In this document: positions 22,301 to 34,400 of the stretch, piece by piece
Numbering within the stretch: the stretch's first letter is position 1
How the letters are laid out: each line of letters starts with the position of its first letter
NCBI RefSeq assembly: GCF_036898095.1
Contig: NC_090743.1
Location: 17,245,851-17,309,850 of the forward strand
Length of the DNA: 64,000 nucleotides
Source of the DNA: Palaemon carinicauda
Lineage: Eukaryota; Arthropoda; Malacostraca; Decapoda; Palaemonidae
Direction: 5' to 3'
Program-made: the position numbers and the translations under genes
The notes under the pieces: model-generated
Seen by the model: only the letters and a program-made list of their open reading frames with translations
The model's database searches: none
Told to the model about the DNA's origin: nothing

Positions 22301-25300
22301 TAAAAATTATCAAAATTTTGCAAGGACGTACCGGTACGTCCATGGGGGTAAAGGGATGAGTTTTGTGAAACGTACCAGTACGTCCTTTGGGGGTAAAAGG
22401 GTTAAAAAGTAAAATTAAAGTCATGTGTTAACCTTGGTATTGTGCATTGTATCAGTTTTGGGAGTTGTACTTGAAGCTGCAAAAAACTTGGGCTGGGCAC
22501 TTAGAATTCCATGAATACATGTACAGTTATATTGAAGGTGATAAGCCACCCTTATTACAAATGTAAGTAATACAAATAGTGGAATACTATTTAATTTTCT
22601 GTAACTTGTAATCGCTGGCCATTATATAAACTTACTAATGCCTTAATTTGAATTTGGCCTGTTCAACAAAAGAACTTCCTTGAACTTACACCCATCTATG
22701 TTAATCATTATCCTCATTATTAGTTATTTTAATGTAAGTTACTGATCATAGAAGGAAGTTACACAAACTACATTACATAAAGTTCTTACAATTATTCATA
22801 TGATGAAAAGGTCTATACTGTACTGTAATATATAATGTTTAATCAATCTTCCATTTCAGTAATTTAGGTAGTAAAACTACATTATCTTGATCTTAAAATA
22901 CCTTTTTCATAACTTGATGTTCCTCACCCTTATATGTTCTCAATTTTGTTGATTTTTTATGGTATTAAAAGATTTTGAATAATTTGTCTAAAAAGTCATT
23001 TGTCTAGTAGATGAAACATTTATACATAAACTATCTTGCAGCTGATGAGAGGCAATTTTTTTTCTAATTGACTTTAATTAAATTTTTTTTAATGAAAAAA
23101 AAAATGACATTTATTCCTGCAAGTAATATTCTTATACCCATAGTTGTCATGTAAGCTTTTAACCCTTTTACCCCCAGGCTATTTGGAACTTTCCAACCCT
23201 TAACCCCCTGGGGTTATTTTTTTTCAAGCACATTTTTGCAGTATATTTTTTTTTAAATTGCTCTAACAGCCTTAATTTTCATCATAGAGAGGTCAGGTTG
23301 ATCTCATTCTCTTGGAAAATGCCTGAAGTTTCTAAAAAAAATTATAAAAAATATGCAAAAAAAAAAATGTAAATAGCAGTTTTTTGCAAGGACGTACCGG
23401 TACGTCCATGGGGGTAAAGGGATGAGTTTTGTGAAATGTACCAGTACGTCCTTTTGGGGTAAAAGGGTTAATATTAAGAAATGGACTAATTAATGCATCA
23501 AGTTTCTTGTGTTGTGACCTGTATTGCACAATTTTTATTCATGTTTTTTTAGATTGACATTAACATGTACATAATTTGCAGGTGAATCGGGAAAAGAACT
23601 TTCAAATTCTCCAGGGGAAAATATCATATTTACACGAGGAACTGGAGCATAAACCAAATTGTTCTTTTGAGTTTGACATGTTGGCTGGCGTAGAATATTT
23701 TGTGTTAAGTCAGCATAATCTTCAGAAAATGAAAGAAATGAAAATAGACTTGGAAAAGAAGGTTAGTACAGTACTGGGAAAGCCCTATTTTTATATAGGG
23801 TTACTAAAGCCTCCGATTGTGTAGTATTTTGTATACGTATTATGAAATAATGCTTAATTTTGCTGATAAATGATTATATCATTTAGTACTAGAATATCAG
23901 TTTTATTATTATATGATTTACTATGAGTTACTATGGTCTTCACTTTAAATGGGATTTATTTTACAGGTGGAACAGAATTGGAAAGAAAGTATCGATTTAA
24001 AGATTCAGATCGAACGCCTTTGGAATCAGTTGGAAGTTGAAGAGCAGGAACGGAATGATTTTTTGTCTGGTGTGGAAGGTCATGCTCCATCTACTATTGC
24101 TAAGGTATTCTATTGGTTGAATAATTTTTTCTTTCATAATGGTTTTTATTTAGACTTCAGAAATTCTGCATATTGTACCAAAAAAAGAAATTTGTTGAGA
24201 AATGGAAAAGAAGTTTGGGATAACCCAAAATATCATTGTTTCAATGGGGTCATGTCATGCCCCTTAATCCAAGAAGGATCTTTCATATTAAGGTTTGCAT
24301 AGCTCAGCAGGAGGTGGTTTGGTGTAAGTTTTACCATTTATTTTTTTTTTATTATAAAAATTATATTTAAAAATCTATGTGCACTCTGTATAACCCAGTA
24401 TTTAATCTATTCTATTCTTTGTACATCTAGCTTCGTGATGAACTTGGGCGCCTGAAAGTGAAGCGACAGCAGAATTTGTCTAAGTGCATTAATAAAATGC
24501 GGCGTGAGATAGAGGATTGTTGGGAGAAGTGCTACATAAGTGAGGTGGAGAGAAATGAGTTTACAGATTATTTAAAAGGTATGTCTCCTATATGCATTTT
24601 TGACTGTAACAGGAAAGGGTGTACATCACCTTCCTCCATCTGACAGTTAAGGTGTTGTACTTGAATTTAAGTGAAATCTCACTAGAAATTCAATATAGTC
24701 CAGCTGTTTACTGCACATCTTTTGCACTTCTTTTGAGATTTATTCTTCAACAGTTTAATGAGTCACATTTAAGTTCTTTCTTTATTTTAATTTTCTTCAG
24801 GATTTGATCATTCTGATGCTTACCTGTCCATCTCTTTCACAGAGGAATATTCAGAAGCTGTTTTGGAATCCCATGAACACCAGATTCGCAAGCTGACCAA
24901 TTACTATAATGACAACATAGATATATTTTACAAGATAGAACAAAGGAAAATGGTAATACATTATTAAACTATTTCTACTAATATGTAAACTCTGTATCCA
25001 GTAACTCCTCTTGTATCTGCCTTTTCCCTATCTGTACTCTCATATACCTTGCTATTTATTAGTGTTTGAGCCTACCAAGAGAAGGGTTTAGAGTGGCAGG
25101 AGACTTTGGAGAGCGGTGGTTTTTGGGAAAATGTGGATAAGACTGAGGTTATGGTGAGCAGTAAGGAATATAGGGACTGGATAGCCATACATGAAAGTAC
25201 ATACTCTGTTATAAAACAGGTGGAAATATTTAGATACATGGGATTTACTATAAGTCAGGAGGGAGGATGTGAGGCTGAAGTTGAGAATAGGATAAGAGTA

Positions 25301-27349
25301 GCCTTGGGAAAGGAAAGTCAAGGGAGGTAGCAGGAATAGTATGTAATAAGAAAATGCCAATCAAGCTAAAGGTCATGATCTGTAGCACAGTAATGTATGT
25401 ATGTGGGCAAAGAGGAAGCTAAGCTTGACAGAACAGTGATGAGAATGCTGAGGTGGATTATGGGAATATCAGAGCTTGAAAGATTAAAAAAAGGATATAA
25501 GAAGAATGGCGGGCAGCGTAAATATTAGAGGTGATGAGAAGGTCATGACTGAGATGGTGTGGGCACATGTTGAGGATGGATGGTGGGGAGGGCTTGAAAG
25601 GAACCTGTTAGGGGAAGGTCGAGAGGGAGGCAGAGATTTAGATGGCGAGATAAGGTGAAGGATGATTTGGAATGAAGTAGTTTGGTAGAGGAGGTTCTTT
25701 CTCCTGCATATTGGGTTATTTTTTATATATACATAACTCTGTCGTCAGTTTTTGTGTTACAGCAGTTAAGTAATGATGATAGTTTTGAGAACTAATTTGG
25801 ATTAGAGTTTTTGTTTAGAGGAATCTTACAAGCCTGCTTTTGATTTGATTCCATAATTATTCATGAATGGATTATCTATTGCAGTTTTAGAATTTTCACT
25901 TATCTTTATTTATTACTTTTGTCTTTTGTTCCAGCTATGGGATAAATTCATTGATCTCGAGGAGCGAGCAAATGATCCAAATAGATATGGTAACAGAGGT
26001 GGAGCTTTACTTAAAGAAGAAAAAGAAAGAAAAGCTGTAAAGAAAGTGAGTATAATATAGTACTAAAGCATTTAGTAGTATTTATCATTCAACCGTTAGT
26101 GTAATTACAGCACTGTTGAAGCCTTATGAGGTAGTGGCAGTCGTTGTGGTACAAACATTATATCCAGTATTATATTGATATGTTATTGTCCTTGTTTTAT
26201 CCTACAAAACTATCCCATGTTTCTAACTATTTATGGATATATCTTTAACCTGTTTGTTTCTTTTATGTTTTCATTCTTAATTTTCATTTTATTAATTTTG
26301 GGAATGAATATGGATGGGTATATATTCTGTATATTTATCCTGTTGTCATTTTTCCTATGTTACCAGGCACTACCACTCATTGAAAAAGAGCTATTTACCT
26401 TGATCTCACAATGGGAGACAGTTCACGGGAAAACTTTTCAAATTATGGGTATGAGTGTTGCAGATTTCATCGATAACGAATGGTTGCAGCATCATGAAAA
26501 GAAGGAAAATGAAAGAAAGAAAAAGGTACGTTTGTTACATCTTCCTCTCACCCATTTTTTATATGTAATGGTTTTGTTACTTATATGAGGAAAGCTTTTT
26601 GTAATTTTGTAATATATGTATGGGCAATTGAAACTTGGAATATGTATTTGTTTTTTACTAAATTGATTTTACAGAAATGGTCATTGTTAATTGGACTGAC
26701 ATGTTTAGGCTGGATCAAGTAAAGAACTATCAAGTAATATAGAATATTTTTTCTCTATTTTCACTACTTAGATTAAGTAATAAAGTTAATTAAAATGTTA
26801 TTGAAATATATTGCCATTGAGAATCTTGATTTAAATCTTTTTAGCAAAATGAACGTGTTAACAAGCTGAATTATGAAAGTCGCATGGGAGCCAGACCACC
26901 GGCTGTGAAAAGGCGGCTACCTTCTAATGAAACACTAAGGACATCAAAACTGCAGCGTGTTAGTGAGGATCATCCTTTAAGTATGGTATGTTTCAAATTA
27001 TTTTCTAGTATTGCACTCTAGGTCGTTCAGGCAGGTAGTCTAGGTAAAGATTAAGCAGAGAACTCTTATGTCCTTGTCTAACCAGCAAAGAGAAACTACT
27101 GTAGTTATTAATAGACTAATGATGATAGAGTGCTATAATCTTCCAACAGAATTTTCAAGGTCTTTTAGGCAAACCCATATCTAGAATCATGCCACAGGTT
27201 TTATTTGCCTTTGATAGTACTTTTCATCTTTGTGATATCTGTTTCCAAGGTAGTTGGTTGGCTAAGGCACTAGATACCTGTTGAGATACTATTGCTAGAG
27301 AGCTATTGGGTTCTTTGACTTTCCAGACAGTACTACATTAGATCTCTCT

Positions 27350-27434
<85 letters not shown>

Positions 27435-28395
27435 GCGGCTCATTTCATCTTTGCCTTCACATACACAGAATAGTCTGGCCTATTCTTTTCAAATTCTCCT
27501 CTTTCCTCATACACTTGACATCACTGAAATTGCCAAACAATTCTTGTCCCAAGAGGTTAACTACTGCACTGGAATTGTTTTGTGGTTACTTTCTTCCTGG
27601 TAAGGGTAGAAGAGACGTTAGCTGTGGGAAGTAACTCTTATACGAGAACACTCCAAAATTAAACCATTGTTCTGTAGACTTGGGTAGTGCCATATCCTCT
27701 GTATCATGGTCTTCCACTGTATTGTGGTAGAGTTCTTTTGCTTGTGGGTACACTCTGGCACACTTTATTTTGTTTGACTTCCTCTTCTTATTTTCAAGTT
27801 TTTATTGTTTATATATTATAGATTTATTCTAATGTTACTGTTCTTAAACTTCTCGTACTCTCCGTATTTCCTTTCCTCACTGGACTATTTTCCCTGTTGG
27901 AGCCCTTAGCAAGTAATAATAATAATGAATTATGGATGCTACATTTGGGTAACGTCCTTAATGCCTTAGGAATGTATGGGTCTTGGTCAAAACGAAAGTT
28001 TTTCAATCTTTTTATTCAAGTTGTCTTAAACATCAGTAACCTAGTGATCTGTATTTTATCCAGTCTGTTACTACTCCTCTCAAATCTTTGGCTTATGGCA
28101 TTGTAGTTCTCTTTTTAACATTATCTTTCACACTTTTGGCCATTAGTACATTTGAATTTGACTACTTAATGTAGTGATAATGCTGAGAAACATTTGAATT
28201 GGGCTACTCTTGAAAGGAATTATGTAAGAGAAAGTTGTCTCAGAATGCTGTATATAACGTTTGAAGTTTATATTTAATGGTAATTTTCCTTATTTATTTA
28301 AATTCATGAAAAAAGAGGAGGACAGTTTTGTTATAAGAAAAATTCCTTATGTTTTATTCAATTACCTTTTCACTTCAAGTATCAAGTTATTATTA

Positions 28396-28427
<32 letters not shown>

Positions 28428-31400
28428 GTTACTATTACTTGCTAAGCTACAACCCTAGTTGGAAAAGCACGATGCTATAACCCCAAGGGCTCCAACAGGG
28501 AAAATAGCAAAGTGAGGAAAGGATATAAACAAACTAAAGAAGATCTAACGAACAATTAAAATTAAATATTTTATGAAGAGTATCAGCATTAAAATGAATC
28601 TTTCTTATATAAACTATAAAAACATAAAAAAACAAGAGGAAGAGAAATAAAATAGAAATAGTGTGCCCGAGTGTACCTTTAAGCAAGAGAACTCTACCCT
28701 GGGTCAGTGGAAGACCATGATACAGAGGCCATGGCACTATCCAAGACAAGAGAACAATGGTTTGATTTTGGAATGTCCTACTCTTAAAAGAGCTGCTTAC
28801 CATAGCTGAAGTTTCTTCTACCTTTACCAAGAGGAAGGTAGCCACTGAACAGTTACAGTGTAGTAGTTAACCCCTTGAGCAAAGATGGAATGTTTGGTAT
28901 TATCAGTGTTGGCAGGTGTATGAGGACAGAGGAAAATATGTATTCGGTGTGTGTATAGGCAAAGGGAAAATGAACCGTAATGAGAGAGAAGGATCCAATG
29001 TATTACTGTCTGGCCAGTCAAAGGACCCAATACTCTTTAGCAGTATCATCTCAACAGGAGGCTGGTGCCCTGGCCAACTGTAAAAGAAATATCCCCCATG
29101 TAATTTTGAAAGCTTTGTCAATATTGTTTGTTAGGGATTTTATTTTTTCTTCCATCCCCCATTAGTGTTTCTTTATTTTCAACTGTATTACCTTTTTACT
29201 TTTCATCTAGTACCATTTGTATTCTCTTCACACTTGTCTGTTTAATTTCTGTAACTTTTAATCTATTGGCTTTTTACTAAAGAGATATCCTTAAGGTGGT
29301 GAGAGTGAGGAAAATATGGCAATGTGACTTGGTGATTAGTTCAAACTAGTTTGAGAGTGATAATCTTATCCTTATTAAGAAAAAAAGTTTCACACATTAC
29401 TATGATATTAGGCATACTAATAGGAAGTTTGTGGAGTTCTCTCTTTTTTACTCATAGGTTCTTTTATATTCATTTTAGTTTATTGTAAAAATGAAATGTT
29501 ATAATACTCGGTTCGTGTTGTTTATCAAATTTTTAAGTACTGTCTGTTGACAGTAAATTTGGATGAAATATAAATACAGTATATACTTTGTGTTAGCTGT
29601 GTTATCACCGATGTTTTATTCTGTAGATGCTCATATGTAAAGCCTTTGTCAGACATGTATCTAAGGAGGTTTAAGGTGTACAGAGAAGTGTTGACCATAG
29701 TGAGTGTTCAATAAGTAGTAACAGTACTGCGTATGTAATATATTCATTTTTATTTCTAGAAGTCAAAAAATACATTGGCGAGAGTTGCCCTTAAAGAGAG
29801 GAACCAAAATTCTTTTAAAGATGGGCACAACAGTAGCGAGGTATCCACATATTCTCATTTTGCTGTAAGTACATCCTTTGATTGTTCTGTATTACCTTTT
29901 AATCTCCCAGGAATACATAGTAAAGGTGTAAATGTATCTTATATCAGTTTGTCATATTTAGCATATGGCATGCAATTATTACTAGGGAATATCACAAGGG
30001 ATTTCAGTTATATTTTACTTTTACTCATATTTTGTCATGTATAGCAATTATTTTGGGGTAAATGTGAGGTTTTTGAAAAAAAAATCTGTAAAATCATCTG
30101 TTCCTGTTGCTAGACATGGGAATTAAGTATTGCATGTTGTACACAGAGAGGTCAGTTAATTTACTTATAGCTGATGCAGTTCTGTTGATTTGTGAGCGAA
30201 TGTTTCTCCAATTTGTCAAATATAAGATTCCATAGTATTATCTGATCTGTCGGTCCCCAGTTGTATTAAAAAATTGTTAGAAATATACAGTAGTGTGCTG
30301 TACTTTGACAATTGTACACAAAGAGAAAGGATAACTCATCCCCTAGTCATGTGTTGTAGATGTAGGGACAGGTAATTGTATTATAGGTATAACATATCTA
30401 CATACAAAACTCCTGTGCCTTTGGAAATTTGGCACCTGAATGCTAATTGAACTCTTGGTCACCACATTAGGTGATTGGCTGTACAACTTACATAACTAAT
30501 TTTTCTAAGTTCTACGTTGGTTTGCTTGTTTTCGGATTATTCTACTCTCCATGATCATCCTCTTCCACTTCAGCTAATTTAAGGAGCTGTTTCTTAAATC
30601 TAACTTCATGATGGTATGATACTACAAATAATGAAGAGGCTAGTAGATAAACAGTATGCATGGTACAGATGAATCGTGGCATGTTTCCAACTTAATTTTC
30701 CACTTATCTAATACTCTTACATTTTCTATGACAATTTGGAAATACATTTTCTTTGATCTCTTGATTTTTTTTCTACTTAAATAGCATGCCTTGCAATGAC
30801 CAATTTTGGACATGGACAAATGTATTCTCAGGAAGGTACATTTATGTTTCCCTGTAAGAGCAACACTTGGCATGAAGTGATTACTAGAAATGACAGGTGA
30901 AAATAGGTGCATTATATAATGAAACAATAACGAAGGTGTAAATGTGAATAAGAGTATATGGCAATTTGTAACATCCTATATATGACTTTCCCATGGTGAA
31001 TTATTCTATAATTGGTTGAGCCTATGGGCACCAAGGCAATGCAGTAGTATTTTACCTTGAGACCATTAATGTTATTCTATAGTAGGTAAAGATAGGCTAA
31101 CATTATTTATCAATTTATTTGATTTGTGGGAAGGTCAGTAATTGGTATAAAAATCTCTTGTATGTTTCAATTGAAACCGATTTACATAATATATGTTCCT
31201 TTTTGTATACAAACCTTTCATCCAAAATAGGGAATTATCTTCAACAAAGCTGGAATGACTTGAAATAATTTTTGATCGATAGTGAGCACGGGGGAGTAAC
31301 CCCCCACACACTCCCATCAAAGATCTTATATTTGTCTTTGGCCGCAACCATAAATTGATGCTTAGATTGTGTCAGGTGGCCTTGCATACATAACAGTAGA

Positions 31401-34400
31401 TTTCAGTGTTGTTAAGAAATGTTTTATAAAATATGCCATTTGTCATGAACTTGTGCAAATAATGTGAAATGTAAATATGGCTTGGTTAACTTTATTATTA
31501 GGCTAGCCTATCAATACACAACACTTGGAATAAAAGGTGTATTTTTCATATCGGTTGTATAAGACAACCCCCGATTTTCAAGGGTGAATTTTAAGATTTA
31601 AGGGTCGTCTTGTATGCGGAAATATACGGTAGCATTTTTCCTCGCTACACAAACCCGAGTCCTATAAAGATAAACTTCCACCTCAACTGTCCCTTTGTCT
31701 TGAGCCATTGGTTATAAGTGTAGTTTTCCACCTGTCGTTTACTACCTTGACAGCTATTTCAATGAATGTTTGAGCTCTACTTAAAACTTTTTGTTATTTT
31801 AAAGGACTTAGTTTTTTGTAGCTGAGAAAAATTCTAAATAATTTTAAAATGTTTTATATTTGACTTTCAGAAATATTTTGGGGGCTTTTTTATCATAGTT
31901 TTTTTCAGGATTAAAATTTGATCATGTTGCATCTTATTTTCAGTCTAAGGAAAATCCGCGAAGGGCCTGCAGCACTCCCAATTTGGGAACGACAAATTCT
32001 AACCTCTTTTAATGGGTTTGTTACTTAACTCTCATAACACCATTATTCTGGTGTGCATAGTAATCTAGCAAGTAGCTATAGGGGCTAGTGTATTTGGTAG
32101 AATAATGTGTTCTTAATGTAAACAAATGGGGGAGTTTTGCTGGGTATGAATCTCTTGTTTTGAGTACAGTAATTGCAAGGTGTTGTTACTTCCTTTTTTA
32201 GCTGTGAAACTGTTGTGTAAGTTTTTGGGTACAGTAGGATCACATTGGATAGCCATAGAAAATAGGGGAATAAGAATTAGTAAAGATATTTTTTGTATAT
32301 ATGAAAGATTCATAGAAGATAAAAGGAACTGAAAACCCATAGTATGATTAAAGTTTAGATTTTATTTTATTAGAATTTCTAAATATGTATACTAGTTAAG
32401 TATATCTCTTGACTCTAACTAGGTTCTGTAAGTGTTGCTGAGGTAACCTGTTTGCTTTCACTGAATATAACTATGGAACTTAATAAATTTTGGGAAGTAT
32501 TGTAATTTTAAAAGAAAATTACTATATGAGAGAACTCTTGTTATGGTTTACTTTTTCCTGTAGGGACATACTACCCTTTATCCCCCAGCTGCATCTTAGT
32601 TTCAGGTGTTCCCTCTGGTCAGAGCCCATCATCACCAATTTTTACTCCTCATTCAAGAACCTAGGAGTCAAGAGATGAAACTAAGGGTGATTCACTGTAA
32701 CATTGAGTTTGGTTGTAAGGGAACTTTAGTTTTCTTTTAAAAAGTATAGTTCAGTATTTTTAGACATGTGATACAGTTTTAAGGGAGTATCAATAATTGT
32801 CAGTAGCTTGGTACTGTATCCTCTTGATAGAATTCTTATTTTTCAATATTTAACTTAGCCGGTGATTATATAAGCTGCAACTCTGTTGCTCGACAGAAAA
32901 CTCTACGTTAAAAATCCGCCAGCGATCGCTACGCAGGTAGGGGGTGTACTTCAACAGCGCCATCTGTCGTGCAGGTACTCAGTACTCAATGTAAACAAAG
33001 AACTCAATTTTCTCTCTGTCGGGCTACCGGCAAGACCTACTAATTTGCTGTTGCTAACTGGATTTGTTTTCACAACTATTGGTGAAGTACACTATTCTAG
33101 TTTTGAGCTTTCGCTATGCAGGTGTTTTATCTTCATCTCAAAACTTGAACTCGTTTTGGATAGATTTAATTATGGTGACAAAGAGAGTATGGACTTTCTT
33201 TCACTTTTAAATGGCCGACCCTTCCCTTAGACGGGAGTGTGTTTAGGCTTTTAGTAATTATCTTATCACGTTATAGATTTTCCTCTATATAGTTTATATC
33301 TCTCCGCCTTTATTAGGCCTCTTCGATTAACTTTCCATTTTTTATAAACATATAAAATAAATTTTAATGTTTTGTTTATATAGACCTTTCCTGAGAGTAG
33401 GCGGTCCTAACTTGGAAACCGAAGTTAATCAACATTGAGCCCTTTATATCGTCTTTAGCTTTTAAAGGATTTAAAACTTTTTAAATGTAATATTTTATGA
33501 AAGAATTTCTTTGATAGTCTTCGTACTGTTTTCAAAGATGAACTAACGTTTAGTTTTTTATGCTACGCAGTTGTTGACGTTCAGGACGTTCAACATGCGC
33601 TCTATCGTTACGATAGAGAGAGAGTGTATCACGGTTTCACTTTGCAGTAAGAGTAAATCGATTCTGACGTTTTGTTCATTCTTCTTTCAAAGCTTAAATG
33701 TTTTAAATTCTAATTTAAAGGAACTTTTTATTTGAAAAACCTTTCAGTTTTTTCCTTTAGTCAAATAACATGGTTTTTTGACGATATATAATTGGACTCT
33801 TCTCTTAGGTGCGAAATCAAGAGAGATAGAGACGGAGGGAGAGAGAGGAGAGAAAACGTTCCGTTCAAGCGGGTAACGTTGTTCTCGTGTTACTCTCGTC
33901 CCTAGTCTCTGTACGGGGAGGAAGGATAAAACGTTTTTAGGTTTTTATTCTCGTCCCCAGGCTATGTGCGGTGAGAGATTGAAAACGTAGTTATATGAAC
34001 TAGTGTTTAGTCTCTTTCCCAGCCACTGATTTTTCTTTTTATCTTAAAATATGTTTTCTGTTTTTTGCTGGTATTATGAGCTTGCATTATACGACTAATT
34101 TCGCAATTACTACCTTTTAATGAAGGGTAGAATTGCGTGTTTCAGGTAGAAATAAGTGCAAAACAGAAAATCGAAGTGATAAAGTGATATGCGCAAAGTG
34201 TTACAGTGTTGCGTCCGAGGCGCAAAGTGTTACAGTGTTGCGTCCGAGGGTTCGTCTGTTCGTGCCTGTCGTTCACCTAGTCCGGGACCTCTTGCAAGCT
34301 CCCAAGCCCAGGGGAGAAGTAATGTCAAAAGACTTATGGGTTCGAGAGGCCTTGACCAACGAACAGACGTTTTCCCTCTATGGTATCGGGTGTTTCTTAC

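Noticed and set aside
25106..25330. Extra coding exon of the PRC1-like gene
   Set aside because: The text (VDKTEVMVSS, IKQVEIFRYMGF) is RTE-type reverse transcriptase, and exons 8 and 9 already join in frame without it.
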